Source of the DNA: Antarctobacter heliothermus
GTDB taxonomy: Bacteria; Pseudomonadota; Alphaproteobacteria; Rhodobacterales; Rhodobacteraceae
Reading direction: 5' to 3'
Length of the DNA: 64,000 bases
Assembly (NCBI RefSeq): GCF_900188425.1
Contig: NZ_FZON01000022.1
Coordinates: 1 to 64,000 of the forward strand
Translations under genes and position numbers: made by a program
In this document: piece after piece, positions 9,462 through 18,166 of the stretch
Position numbering within the stretch: the stretch's first letter is position 1
How the letters are laid out: each line of letters begins with the position of its first letter
Notes under the pieces: model-generated
What the model saw: only the letters and a program-made list of their open reading frames with translations
What the model was told of the DNA's origin: nothing
The model's database searches: none

Positions 9462-10640
9462 GTGGCCCAGACGACAAGAATGCCCAAGATCCCGACACGC
9501 AGAACGGTGCTGGCCGGACTTGCGATGACGGCACTTTCCGCCTGCACTGACCGGTCTGCGGTGACCATGTCGACCCAGTCCACGACGCAGGCCATGGCTC
9601 GAACCATTCCTCGATCCATGCCTCGATCCATGACGGCGCCGGACCCGCTGGTCCGCTTTCGCTTTTTCGCCGATGCCGGACCAGACGTCTGGGAACGCCA
9701 CCTGCAACCGCCCAAGACGGATGGCGGTCTGTGCGTTCTGGCGCTGTCGGGCGGTGGCGAAGACGGCGCTTTCGGCGCGGGCGCGCTGGCCGGGTGGTCG
9801 GCCGCCGGAACCCGGCCGGACTTCGACATGGTCACGGGCATTTCCACCGGGGCCCTGATCGCACCCTTCGCCTATCTCGGCCCCGACCATGACGACGCCC
9901 TGCGCCGCATCTTCACCCAGCACGACGCTGGTGACATCATGAAGCTGCAACCCCTGAAGGTGCCGTTCAGCGACGCGCTTTACGACACGACGCCGCTGGC
10001 CCGTCTGATCGAGGCCTTCACGCCCCCCACCTTCCTTCAAGCCATTGCGGATCGCCACGCGACCGGAGCACGTCTGTTCGTCGTGACCTCTGACCTTGAT
10101 CGGTCGCGCGCCGTGGTCTGGAACATGGGCGAAATCGCGCAGTCAGGCCAGTACGACCTGTTTCGCGCGATCTTGCGTGCCTCTGCCGCGCTGCCGGGCC
10201 TGTTTTCACCAGTCACGCTGACATACAGCGTCGGGGATGCGACCTTTGCCGAAACCCATCTCGATGGCGGTGTCCACATGCAGTTTCTGGCGATACCGCA
10301 GTTCGCCTATACCTCCACGCACCGCAAACTGCCCGGCGGCGCCTTGTACCTGCTGATCAACAACACGCTCGATCCCGCGCCGACGACTGTGTCAAGATCG
10401 GCGCTGGCGATTTCGCAACATGCCTTGACCACAAGCATCCGGGCCAACGCACTGGCCGAGGTCAACGCAACCAGATCGTTCTCCCGCGCCAACGGGATTG
10501 ACCTGCACGTAGCGTCCGTCGATCCTGAGTCCGGAGTTGTCTATGATCCCTCCGACCGTTTTTCCTCGACCTATATGAACGCCCTCTACAGTCACGGCTT
10601 CGAGCGCGGAATTGGTCGCACGCTCTGGTCGGCCAGTTGA
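9462..10640 (+). CDS. Patatin-like phospholipase lipoprotein
   Basis: 392 residues. The N-terminus has RR-x-V-LAGLAMTALSAC, a signal peptide with a lipobox ending at C28, so probably a membrane-anchored lipoprotein. Patatin core: glycine-rich oxyanion loop LSGGGEDGAFGAG (95-107), nucleophile S128 in GISTG, and the DGG motif with D268, giving a full Ser-Asp dyad. Likely an acyl hydrolase acting on lipid. The start is GTG at 9462 (AAGGA 11 nt upstream); an ATG at 9480 is the alternative. Residues 49-57 contain a four-residue duplication (PRSM twice) caused by a perfect 12-bp tandem repeat at 9609-9632. Confidence 0.9.
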   Translation: MAQTTRMPKIPTRRTVLAGLAMTALSACTDRSAVTMSTQSTTQAMARTIPRSMPRSMTAPDPLVRFRFFADAGPDVWERHLQPPKTDGGLCVLALSGGGEDGAFGAGALAGWSAAGTRPDFDMVTGISTGALIAPFAYLGPDHDDALRRIFTQHDAGDIMKLQPLKVPFSDALYDTTPLARLIEAFTPPTFLQAIADRHATGARLFVVTSDLDRSRAVVWNMGEIAQSGQYDLFRAILRASAALPGLFSPVTLTYSVGDATFAETHLDGGVHMQFLAIPQFAYTSTHRKLPGGALYLLINNTLDPAPTTVSRSALAISQHALTTSIRANALAEVNATRSFSRANGIDLHVASVDPESGVVYDPSDRFSSTYMNALYSHGFERGIGRTLWSAS

Positions 10641-10735
10641 TAATGTCAGGCTAGGACTTCAAATGCCCGAACTGCAACGGGAAAACGTATCTCCGTTGCT
10701 TCAAGACCCCCAATTCCCTGTCAAAGGAGCCAGAA

Positions 10736-11647
10736 TTGCGCAACGGTCCAGACCAAAAGTCCACACTGCCAAAAGCCGACAAGACCGTTATCCGACTTGG
10801 GCCGATCGCCCTTCTTTGCGCGGTCGGCGTGGCAGAGCCGGCCTCGGCGCATGACATCACTGACGCGGTGTTCTCCGACCGATCCGGGTCTTGCGCCGCT
10901 TATGCCGACACCCATTCCGCGACCGCCACCGATGTCCAGAATGCGACAACCCATTCTGCCGCCATTTCGATCACCGTCGACGGAGAGACCTGCAAGATCG
11001 CCTCCAACGCGGTGCCAAATCATGACTTCAATGCCACCGGCCGGTTCGCCACGCGGTTCAGCGAGAAGGAACAGGTGTTCATTGTTCCCGCGACACCCGT
11101 CGCGGCTGAACACCCCACACCCCTCAGCTTGCGGTATGACAACGCCGTTTTCCTGAACGGGGTCAAGTTGGACCTCATGGCGGCCGGTTATTACGGCGTC
11201 GGCGACGGCAACATCGGCTGCAATGACATGAATACACCCTTCAGGTATGATCCTCTTGGCGTTACGGACAAATTTGGTGCTGACGAACACAATGCCCATA
11301 CGCAACCTGACGGCACCTATCACTATCACGGCAATCCGATGGCGATGTTCCAACAGTCAGACGCCACCGAGCCATCCCCGGTGATCGGCTTTGCCGCAGA
11401 CGGGTTTCCGATTTTCGGCAGCTTTATCGCCGACGGTGACGAGGTTCGCCCGGCAAAGTCCAGCTACCAATTGAAATCTGGCGAACGCGACGGCGGCCCG
11501 GGCGGCACCTACGATGGCACGTTCATTGACGACTGGGAATATGTCGAAGGCTCCGGCGACAGCTTTGTGATCGCCGACAATGATATCGCTGCGGTCCAAA
11601 ATCAATGGCCTGTCTTCCCGCCGCGTCACGGCTTGGACTTCTACTGA
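10736..11647 (+). CDS. YHYH-domain secreted protein with aberrant C-terminus
   Basis: 303 residues starting at TTG 10736, directly after a strong AAAGGAG site. The signal peptide ends near EPASAHD. The YHYH domain includes YGVGDGNIGCNDM, DGTYHYHGNPM, VIGFAADGFPIFG and GGPGGTYDGTFIDDWEYV. After about residue 275 the sequence (DSFVIADNDIAAVQNQ and on to LDFY) no longer follows the family, which normally ends in a further aromatic/Cys segment. The change lies just before an IS relic at 11782, so the 3' end may have been replaced. YHYH proteins are secreted with no settled biochemical role; here two flank a patatin-like gene. Confidence 0.85.
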   Translation: MRNGPDQKSTLPKADKTVIRLGPIALLCAVGVAEPASAHDITDAVFSDRSGSCAAYADTHSATATDVQNATTHSAAISITVDGETCKIASNAVPNHDFNATGRFATRFSEKEQVFIVPATPVAAEHPTPLSLRYDNAVFLNGVKLDLMAAGYYGVGDGNIGCNDMNTPFRYDPLGVTDKFGADEHNAHTQPDGTYHYHGNPMAMFQQSDATEPSPVIGFAADGFPIFGSFIADGDEVRPAKSSYQLKSGERDGGPGGTYDGTFIDDWEYVEGSGDSFVIADNDIAAVQNQWPVFPPRHGLDFY

Positions 11648-11781
11648 TCCACAGCATGATGCTTGCTGCGCAAGTTTGCAGCGCCAATTCGAAGGGTCTA
11701 CTTTGAGTTGATTCTGTGGAAAAGCATCCGTTCGCGGGCGCAGAATTCAGGCATCCGAAAGCGGCGCAAGCGCCTTTCCTG

Positions 11782-12378
11782 TCAGGCTGTCCGCACTTGC
11801 TGCGGTGCGGGAAAGACCTTAGCCAGTTTCCTGAGGTTTTGTGCGGTGGCGGCGAGGAGGAATTCGTCATTTGCGCCGCATGGTCCCCGAAGTCGGAGCC
11901 TTCCGAGGCCGAGGATGCGCTTGAGGTGCGCGAAAAGCCTCTCGACGTTCTTTCGCAATTTCATCGAGATCACGTATTGGTCGGTTTCGGTTGTGTCGCG
12001 GGCGACCTGCCGGGCGTCTTCATGCTCCTCGCGGGTGATGGATCCGGCATCGGCGTTCGGGCAGCTCCGCGCCTTCGAGGGGCAAGCCTGGCAGGTGTGC
12101 TTCAAGCACCGGTATTTGGCGACGCCCTTGCCGGTCGGGCCGCGGTTCCGGTCAGAATAATTGCGGCGGAATTACTTCAGCTCGTGCCCCTCAGGGCAGA
12201 TGTATTGGTTGTTCTCGGCATCACACTCGAAGTCGGCCCGGGTACAGGTTCCGTCGCTGCGCCCCGACTTATCGAAGACAGTGTTGTACGGGGCAATTTT
12301 GCGGTCAACCAGTCCGAACTCACACAACGCGGGACGACCCTGACGTCCATTCAATGTCGGCAACAAGATTTGGCCTAG
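11782..12378 (-). pseudogene. IS1182-type transposase remnant
   Basis: The C-terminal half of an IS1182-family transposase on the minus strand. One open segment gives FDKSGRSDGTCTRADF, DAENNQYICPEGHELK and then TAA. The same frame resumes with FRRNYSDRN, KHTCQACPSKARSCPN and the family-typical KNVERLFAHLKRILGLGRL and LAATAQNLRKLAK. The stop replaces a single codon, probably CAA. The N-terminal catalytic region is missing and no clear terminal repeats were found. It separates the YHYH cluster from the TRAP cluster and marks a rearrangement point. Confidence 0.85.
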
Positions 12379-12550
12379 TGCCTGCCCATTCTGACGGCTT
12401 CCGCAATCGAGGCGATATCTCGTCTTTTCGTTCTTCGAGGATCGTCTCGAACAGCAGTTTCAAGGCATCTCCTCGCAGAATCTCCTTTTTTTGACGATGA
12501 AAACTGAGTATGTTACTAAATATCGATATTCTGAAGGGGAGGGGGAGCGA

Positions 12551-12841
12551 ATGCCGGACTGGAAAACCTACCTTGAAAAAGCGTGTTCACGCGGCGCACT
12601 GGGGCGCATCGACGAGGATAGCTATGTCTCAATCGTGGGTCGGCAGAAGGATCTGATCATTTCCGGCGGCCACAACATCTACCAAAATGAAATCGAGGCG
12701 CTGCTGGAGGCGCTGCGCCCGCAACTGGCGCGGTTCAAGCATCCGCGCAGCATCCGCCTGCTGGACGAATTGCCCCGCAACACGGTGGGCAAGGTTCAGA
12801 AGAACCTGCTGCGCGACGATTTCGCCGCGCAACCCGCTTAA
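12551..12841 (+). pseudogene. Remnant of malonyl-CoA synthetase (MatB-like) gene
   Basis: The frame joins two pieces of an acyl-CoA synthetase C-terminus: GRIDEDSYVSIVGRQKDLIISGGHNIY and, after a jump, ARFKHPRSIRLLDELPRNTVGKVQKNLLRD. The roughly 40 residues normally between them and the whole large N-terminal domain are absent. The VQKN end, rather than ILR, is the form seen in malonyl-CoA synthetases. A strong GGGAGGGGG stands before the ATG at 12551, so a short non-enzymatic peptide may still be made. It leads straight into the TRAP operon. Confidence 0.75.
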
Positions 12842-12871
12842 TCCAAAATGACATCAAGGGAGGAAACCAAG

Positions 12872-13906
12872 ATGACACTCACGAAAACCCTGACCGCCGC
12901 CACGCTGGCCGGCCTGATGCTGACAACGGCGGCCCCCGCCGCGAACCTGGACGGCCCCTCGGTCTTCTGGAAGATCTCGATGTACGGCAACCCGCGCGCC
13001 CTGACCTCGGGGATGGAAGCGCTGGCCGAGAAGGTCGCCGCCGAAACCGACGGCAAGTTCCAGATCCGCATCTTCTACGCCGAGCAGCTTGGACCGGCGC
13101 GCGAAAACCTTGACGGGCTCAAGCTCAACGCCTTCGAGGGCGCGGGCATCTGCAACTTCTACCACCCGGGCAAGAACCCGGCCTGGATGGTCTTTTCGCT
13201 GCCCTTCCTGCCGATCCCCAACCCCGAGGCGGACCGCTATGTGCGTTCCAAGATGTTCGAACATCCCGCCATCGTCGCCGACATGGCCAAGTGGAACGCC
13301 ATTCCCTACGTCTCGGGCCTGCTGCCGCAGTTCGAGATGATGGGCAAGGGCGATGCGCCCCTGACGCTGGACGACTGGAGCGGGCTGCAGGTGCGCGCGG
13401 GCGGTGGCCTGGGCGACGCAATGCAGCTGCTGGGCGCCACCAAGCAGACGCTGTCGGCCGGTGAAACGCTGACCGCCTTCCAGAACGGCACCGTGGACGT
13501 CGCGGCCTTTCCCTTCACCTATGCGCATGTCGCCTTCAAGATCTACGAAGAGGCGGACTGGTATACTTCGAACCTGTCGCCGGGCAGCGCGGAATGCGGC
13601 TGGGTGCTGAACAAGACCGCCTTCGAGGCGCTGCCGGAACAGTACCAGGACCTGCTTTGGGACAACCGCGACCTGGTGCTGGATGCCGAACAGGCCGCCT
13701 ATGCGGCGCAGGACGAAAAGAACTTGCCCTTGTTCGAGGAAACCCTGACCGAGGTCAAATACGACGAAGAGGCGCTGAATGCCTTCCGCACCCGGGCCGG
13801 GCGCCCGATCTGGGAACAGTGGGTGGCCGACAACCAGGACGATTTCGACGCGCAGGGCGTGCTGGATGCCTTCCTCGGCTATGCCGCCGAGGCTGCCGCG
13901 CAATAA
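12872..13906 (+). CDS. TRAP transporter solute-binding protein (DctP family)
   Basis: 344 residues, with a signal peptide (TLAGLMLTTAAPAAN). Periplasmic DctP-family fold with the usual ALTSGMEALAEKV, EQLGPARE and the ligand-site segment LQVRAGGGLGDAM. It delivers an organic acid to the DctQM pair downstream. The ribosome site GGGAGGAAACC fixes the start at 12872. The malonyl-CoA-synthetase remnant immediately upstream suggests malonate or another dicarboxylate as original substrate, as in matPQM systems; this is inference from context only. The gene is followed by a perfect 9-bp-stem hairpin. Confidence 0.9.
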   Translation: MTLTKTLTAATLAGLMLTTAAPAANLDGPSVFWKISMYGNPRALTSGMEALAEKVAAETDGKFQIRIFYAEQLGPARENLDGLKLNAFEGAGICNFYHPGKNPAWMVFSLPFLPIPNPEADRYVRSKMFEHPAIVADMAKWNAIPYVSGLLPQFEMMGKGDAPLTLDDWSGLQVRAGGGLGDAMQLLGATKQTLSAGETLTAFQNGTVDVAAFPFTYAHVAFKIYEEADWYTSNLSPGSAECGWVLNKTAFEALPEQYQDLLWDNRDLVLDAEQAAYAAQDEKNLPLFEETLTEVKYDEEALNAFRTRAGRPIWEQWVADNQDDFDAQGVLDAFLGYAAEAAAQ

Positions 13907-13914
13907 ACCCGACA

Positions 13915-13937
13915 GGCGGCGCCACCCCGGCGCCGCC
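13915..13937 (+). terminator. Hairpin between TRAP binding-protein and permease genes
   Basis: Perfect inverted repeat GGCGGCGCC / GGCGCCGCC with a 5-nt loop, 8 bp after the binding-protein stop. There is no T-tract, so it more likely protects the upstream mRNA or causes partial polarity than full termination. Confidence 0.6.
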
Positions 13938-13960
13938 GACCCTCACGCACGGATCATCCC

Positions 13961-14569
13961 ATGTCTGACACTACCTCGACGCGCGGCCCCGTGGCCCGCG
14001 CCGACCGGCTCTTGTCGCCGATCGAGAATGCCACCAACTTCATCGCCGCGCTGTTCGTCTTTGCGCTTATGTGCCTTGGCATCGCGCAGATCGTGATGCG
14101 CACGCTTTTTGACCTGCCCCTGACCGGCTATGTCGATCTGGTCGAACTGTCGATGGCGGGCATGGCCTTTCTGGGCGCCGCCTACACGCAGCGCATGGGC
14201 GCCCATATCCGCATGGAGCTGTTCCTTGGCCGTCTGCGGGGCCGCCCGCTGTGGGCGGCAGAGATCGTCGGCAGCCTGCTGGGCATGGCCATCATCGGGG
14301 TGCTGATCTGGTACAGCGGCGCGCATTTCTGGCGCTCCTACCAGCTGGGCGACACCACCATTGACGCCGAATTTATTGTCTGGCCGTCCAAGCTGTTGGT
14401 GCCATTGGCGTTTTCGCTGTGGTTCCTGCGGCTGGCTGTCCAGCTTGCCGGGTCTGTCCGGCTGTTCATCGACCCCAGCCGCGACCCGCAGGGTGTGACC
14501 CTGATGAAGGACGCCGCAGAGGTTGCCCGCGAAGAGGCGCAACACGCCACAGAGACAAAAGAGACCTGA
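13961..14569 (+). CDS. TRAP transporter small permease (DctQ family)
   Basis: 202 residues with four hydrophobic segments (about 30-50, 67-87, 110-130, 150-172) and the DctQ signature around GYVDLVELSMAGMAFLGAAY and MGAHIRME. Inner-membrane partner of DctM. The ribosome site is weak (GGA 7 nt upstream). It ends one base before the DctM start. Confidence 0.9.
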   Translation: MSDTTSTRGPVARADRLLSPIENATNFIAALFVFALMCLGIAQIVMRTLFDLPLTGYVDLVELSMAGMAFLGAAYTQRMGAHIRMELFLGRLRGRPLWAAEIVGSLLGMAIIGVLIWYSGAHFWRSYQLGDTTIDAEFIVWPSKLLVPLAFSLWFLRLAVQLAGSVRLFIDPSRDPQGVTLMKDAAEVAREEAQHATETKET

Positions 14570-14570
14570 C

Positions 14571-15893
14571 ATGCTTATCGGACTCGGTTTCCAATACCCG
14601 CTTACCGTCGGGCTGATCGGCGTCGGCCTGATGATCTTCCTGGTGTTCATCGGCGTGCGCGTGGTCTTTGCCGCCGCCTCCGTCGGCCTTCTGGGCCTGG
14701 TCGAGCTGATCGGCTGGGGCCCGGCGGCGGGGGTCGTCGGCATTGTGCCACACGCGAAATCCACCACCTACGCGCTGTCGGTCCTGCCGATGTTCATCTT
14801 CATCGGTTTCGTCGCCTTTCACGCCGGCATGACGGCGCAACTGTTCGATGCGGCGCGCAAGTGGCTGGGCTGGCTGCCCGGCGGGCTGGCCGTCGCCACG
14901 GTCTTTGCCACGGCAGGCTTTGCCGCCGTGTCGGGCGCCTCCACCGCCACCTCTGCCGTCTTTGCCCGTACCGCCATCCCCGAGATGCTGAAACATGGCT
15001 ATGACAAGCGCCTGTCGGCGGGGGTCGTGGCGGCGGGCGGCACGTTGGCAACGCTGATCCCGCCCTCAGCGATCCTGGTGATCTATGCCATCATCGTCGA
15101 GGAATCCGTCGGCCGCCTGCTGCTGGCGGGGTTCCTGCCCGGCCTCGTCTCGGCCCTGATCTACGGCGCCATCATCATCCTCTGGGCACTGGTCAAACCC
15201 GAACACGCCCCCGCCCAGACAGAGCGCGTCACATGGGGCGAGCGGATCACCGCCCTGCCCCCGCTGCTGCCGATCATGGCGGTCGTCTTCATCATCATCT
15301 CGGCCATCTACCAGGGCTGGGCCACGCCGACAGAGGCCGGCGCGCTTGGCGCGGGCATCATCTTTGCCGTGGCGCTGCTGCGTGGCGCGGGCCTGAAGCC
15401 CATCGCCGACAGCCTGATGGAAACCGCCAAGCTGACGGTCATGATCTTCTCGCTGATCTGGGGCGTCACGATCTTTGTCCGCTTCCTGGGCTTTTCGGGT
15501 CTGGCCGAGGCCTTTACCGGCTGGGTCGTGTCGATTGACGCGCCGCCCATGGTCATCATGATCTGCATCCTGCTGGCCTATGCCGTGCTGGGCATGTTCA
15601 TGGATGCCATCGGGATGCTGCTGCTGACGCTGCCGGTGGTCTACCCGGCGGTCATGGCGCTGGGGTTCGATTCCATCTGGTTCGGCATCATCGTGGTGAA
15701 GATGGCAGAGATCTGCCTTGTCACCCCGCCCATCGGGCTGAATTGTTTCGTGGTCAGCGCGGTCAGGCCCGACATACCCTTGCCGGATGTCTTTCGGGGC
15801 ATTGCGCTGTTCTTTATTGCAGATGTCATCACCATCATCGCCCTGCTGGCCTTCCCCGAGATTGTCACCTGGCTGCCGAACCTCATGCGCTGA
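14571..15893 (+). CDS. TRAP transporter large permease (DctM family)
   Basis: 440 residues, about 12 membrane segments, catalytic transport subunit of a Na+-driven TRAP system. Family motifs include the SGASTATSAVFARTAIPEM region, GTLATLIPPSAILV, GWATPTEAGALGAG and LVTPPIGLNCFVV. The start at 14571 follows the DctQ stop by a single base (TGACATG). The downstream HbpS-like gene begins 12 bp after its stop. Confidence 0.92.
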   Translation: MLIGLGFQYPLTVGLIGVGLMIFLVFIGVRVVFAAASVGLLGLVELIGWGPAAGVVGIVPHAKSTTYALSVLPMFIFIGFVAFHAGMTAQLFDAARKWLGWLPGGLAVATVFATAGFAAVSGASTATSAVFARTAIPEMLKHGYDKRLSAGVVAAGGTLATLIPPSAILVIYAIIVEESVGRLLLAGFLPGLVSALIYGAIIILWALVKPEHAPAQTERVTWGERITALPPLLPIMAVVFIIISAIYQGWATPTEAGALGAGIIFAVALLRGAGLKPIADSLMETAKLTVMIFSLIWGVTIFVRFLGFSGLAEAFTGWVVSIDAPPMVIMICILLAYAVLGMFMDAIGMLLLTLPVVYPAVMALGFDSIWFGIIVVKMAEICLVTPPIGLNCFVVSAVRPDIPLPDVFRGIALFFIADVITIIALLAFPEIVTWLPNLMR

Positions 15894-15905
15894 GAAAGGA
15901 CCGAC

Positions 15906-16391
15906 ATGAAACTTGCCTCTTCGCTATCGCTGTCCACTGCCGAAACCATCCTGCAAACCGCGCTGGAGATCGGCCACCGCGAGGGGATGAAACCCCTCAC
16001 CGTGGTCGTGCTGGACAGCGGCGGCCGCATGGTCTGCATGAAGTCCGAGGATGGCTCGGGCCTGTTGCGGTTCGACATCGCCCTTGGCAAGGCCTACGGC
16101 GCGCTCGGCATGGGCCTGTCCAGCCGCACGATCCGCGATTACCTCTCGGCCCGCCCGGCGTTTCAGAACGCCATCGCGGCGGCCTCTGACGGGCGCTTCA
16201 TCCCCGTCCCCGGCGGCGTTCTGATCGAGGATGCCCAGGGCATGACCGTGGGCGCCGTGGGCATCAGCGGCGACACGTCGGACCGCGACGAATACGCGGC
16301 CATCCACGCGATCCGCGCGGCAGAGCACAGCCCGAACCCCGCCGAGGAATGCCCCGACTGGCGCGCCTCGTCTCTGTCGGACAAGCACTGA
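15906..16391 (+). CDS. HbpS/GlcG-like heme-binding family protein
   Basis: 161 residues, no signal peptide. The GlcG/HbpS (DUF336) fold is recognisable from LSLSTAETILQTAL, VVVLDSGGRMVCM, the GKAYGALGMG helix and PVPGGVLIEDAQG-GAVGISG. Members bind heme or small metabolites, and many lie in glycolate, glycerol or dicarboxylate operons as accessory proteins of unclear role. Here it is the last gene of the TRAP operon, with a good GAAAGGA site. No terminator is evident after it. Confidence 0.85.
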   Translation: MKLASSLSLSTAETILQTALEIGHREGMKPLTVVVLDSGGRMVCMKSEDGSGLLRFDIALGKAYGALGMGLSSRTIRDYLSARPAFQNAIAAASDGRFIPVPGGVLIEDAQGMTVGAVGISGDTSDRDEYAAIHAIRAAEHSPNPAEECPDWRASSLSDKH

Positions 16392-16689
16392 GGGCTTTTG
16401 TATACGCTGTGCATGGGGCGGCCTGACGCACGGGCGGGTGCCGACGCCTCGCGAATTACGAACATCCTGCAACGGCACAATTGGCGGAAACGGGAGCGAC
16501 GCTTTCCAGCGGTGGTGCAGACAGACCCTCTTGAAGCTGATGTGAGAAGGTCCGTTTTGCTGAAGTTGACTCAGCTGCTTCGCAGGTGCAGAGAATGTCC
16601 GGAATCCACCCTGACTTCCGGACGAGCGTGATCGGCCTGACGACCGATCGAGAAAAAATGTGGCGACAGCAATCGACTCGCATCCGGAG
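16392..16689. other. Gene-free junction after the TRAP operon
   Basis: No supportable gene, terminator or promoter was found. The sequence is the boundary between the TRAP operon and a mosaic of gene fragments reading from the other strand. Confidence 0.5.
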
Positions 16690-17313
16690 CTATTGGCGGA
16701 CATAGGTCACATAAAGCCCCTTCACCATACGGTGTTCTTGTAGGCGGTCGCCAAGGTTGAAACCTTCCCGACGGACCGGTGCCTGGAAAATATCCAGGCC
16801 GCGATCCAGCACGATCTTCCAGCCGGTGTCGGTCACGATATCCCGTGCATGTGCCGTTCCGTTGGTGTCGAAGGTCCAGGTGAAATCGACACCCGAGCCG
16901 ATGCAGGCCTCGGTGATGCTTTCGAGTAGCTCGCGTTGTTTCTGTGTCAATCGGCACCGAATGTTGACCCCCTGAAGGCGCCCAAAAATGACCCCCTCTG
17001 GTGCGACGGAAGCTGGCCCGATGCGGTGTAGCCTCCACACAGCGCAGCCGCGTCGGGCCAGCGGCGTTCCTGTTACTCGCGGGTCTTGAAGCGCCAGATG
17101 ATCTGTCGGAGTGTCAAAGAGTGCGGTCCCTATGAAATTGTCGGGCACACCATTTGCCAATGTTACATTGGCCGTCGGAGCAATGGACAGGGCCTGCAAA
17201 AATAGGCGCAGTGTCCGCGTTTCGCGTGGACGCAGCATCAACCTGTGCGGTCCGAGAGAGAGCGGGAGACGGTATCGGTAGGTTCTGGTGTGAACGATGA
17301 CGAGACAGGCCAA
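16690..17313 (-). pseudogene. Chimeric open frame: transglutaminase N-terminus / IS-like junction / MIT_C-like tail
   Basis: An uninterrupted 207-codon frame made of three unrelated parts. Residues 1 to about 75 ([20 protein letters not shown], then [10 protein letters not shown]) are the N-terminal domain of a bacterial transglutaminase-like protein. Residues about 76-120 lie over transposon-end-like DNA. Residues about 123-207 ([50 protein letters not shown]) resemble the MIT_C domain that closes some bacterial ATPase or phospholipase-like proteins. It is best read as the fusion of two truncated genes by an insertion; whether it is expressed is unknown. Confidence 0.6.
16961..16997. mobile_element. 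Possible IS-end remnant (IS21-like repeats)
   Basis: Two spaced copies of a TGACCCCCT motif (TGTTGACCCCCT at 16962-16973 and AATGACCCCCT at 16987-16997) look like the multiple terminal repeats at IS21-family ends. No transposase gene is present. The motif sits exactly at the join between the two gene fragments of the chimeric frame. Confidence 0.35.
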
Positions 17314-17344
17314 ACCAATTTCCAGAAAGGCTAGCCGATGCGGA

Positions 17345-17554
17345 TCAGCGGCGGCGGGATGCGCCCGGACTGACAGATACGGCGTTTCGCCAAGCGTTCA
17401 ATCCCTTGCAGCGCCGGCAAATCCGCTCTCCGAAACCTTCGCTCCAGAAGAGGGTATGGCATCGCAGGCATTGGCGTTCCTGCGGAACGTCTCCCATAGC
17501 CTTTGCCGTCGCGGTGTCTCGCATGGCTCCTTCGGCGATATCCTGGTTGGCCAT
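17345..17554 (-). CDS. Small zinc-ribbon-like protein
   Basis: 69 residues. Two Cys pairs, C-L-R-C and C-R-R-C, are separated by about 15 residues ([21 protein letters not shown]), a compact zinc-ribbon arrangement with a basic C-terminal tail. The start ATG overlaps the stop of the upstream gene (TGATG), so the two are translationally coupled. Short zinc-ribbon proteins of this type are common in Rhodobacterales; whether this one binds nucleic acid or protein is unknown. Confidence 0.6.
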   Translation of the reverse strand: MANQDIAEGAMRDTATAKAMGDVPQERQCLRCHTLFWSEGFGERICRRCKGLNAWRNAVSVSPGASRRR

Positions 17555-18087
17555 CACATCTGACCCTCTACGTACCGGCTGCGCGAAGGCGAATGTGGTT
17601 CCGGTCGCGTAGGCATGCCTTCGTTCTCCGCGGCCCGTATTGACTCTTCGTCCCGCGCTCCTTGGATGGCCGTCTTCGACGCTGGAAAATTCGAGTAGGA
17701 ATCAGGCGTCCCGCTCTCCGAGTAGAGATGTCGCAGATGCCCCTCGGACACCCCGTCCGCCCTCATCACCAGACGCACCATCGGATCAGCCAGCATATCC
17801 TCCAGAAAAAAATCGGCCAACACCCCGCCTGCCAGCTTGTCCCGCGCGCGTACACGGTCCAGGTCGGCAAGGGAAACGGTCAGAGTCCGCGCAAGCCCGG
17901 GATGCGACATCCGGGGATGAAGCTTCACCAGGACGGAGGCTTTCCAAGCTGCGGGATGCTGTTGATCAGGGGGTGAAACCAACTCCGTTTCGATCTCGTA
18001 CTCCCCTGCCGGAAGCATCTCCGCAAAGCCTGGAACGGTGAATGGTCGGGCAAAAACCGCAACGGTCTTGGTCGTCAGATCTTCCAT
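17554..18087 (-). CDS. Conserved hypothetical protein, paralogue of the gene at 20529-20846
   Basis: 177 residues, cytoplasmic. The N-terminal 35 residues (VAVFARPFTVPGFAEMLPAGEY) align with the start of the protein at 20529-20846 (VTFSNPFTLSGYTDDLPAGDY), giving a shared motif F-x-x-PF-[TV]-x-x-G-[FY]-x-x-x-LPAG-[DE]-Y-E. The C-terminal half is different, mostly helical and hydrophilic. The start at 18087 is preceded by a GAGAGGATC ribosome site. No known domain was recognised; the shared head suggests a beta-rich module. Confidence 0.65.
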   Translation of the reverse strand: MEDLTTKTVAVFARPFTVPGFAEMLPAGEYEIETELVSPPDQQHPAAWKASVLVKLHPRMSHPGLARTLTVSLADLDRVRARDKLAGGVLADFFLEDMLADPMVRLVMRADGVSEGHLRHLYSESGTPDSYSNFPASKTAIQGARDEESIRAAENEGMPTRPEPHSPSRSRYVEGQM

Positions 18088-18166
18088 CGGCGTGATCCTC
18101 TCCTGTGTTGCTGCGGGTCGTGCGCGCGCCCCGGTTCGAATATGGGCCGCGTGGCCAGTGCGCGTT

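Noticed and set aside
9609-9632. 12-bp tandem repeat CCTCGATCCATG as a regulatory repeat
   Set aside because: It lies within the patatin-like coding sequence and only duplicates four residues; noted in that gene.
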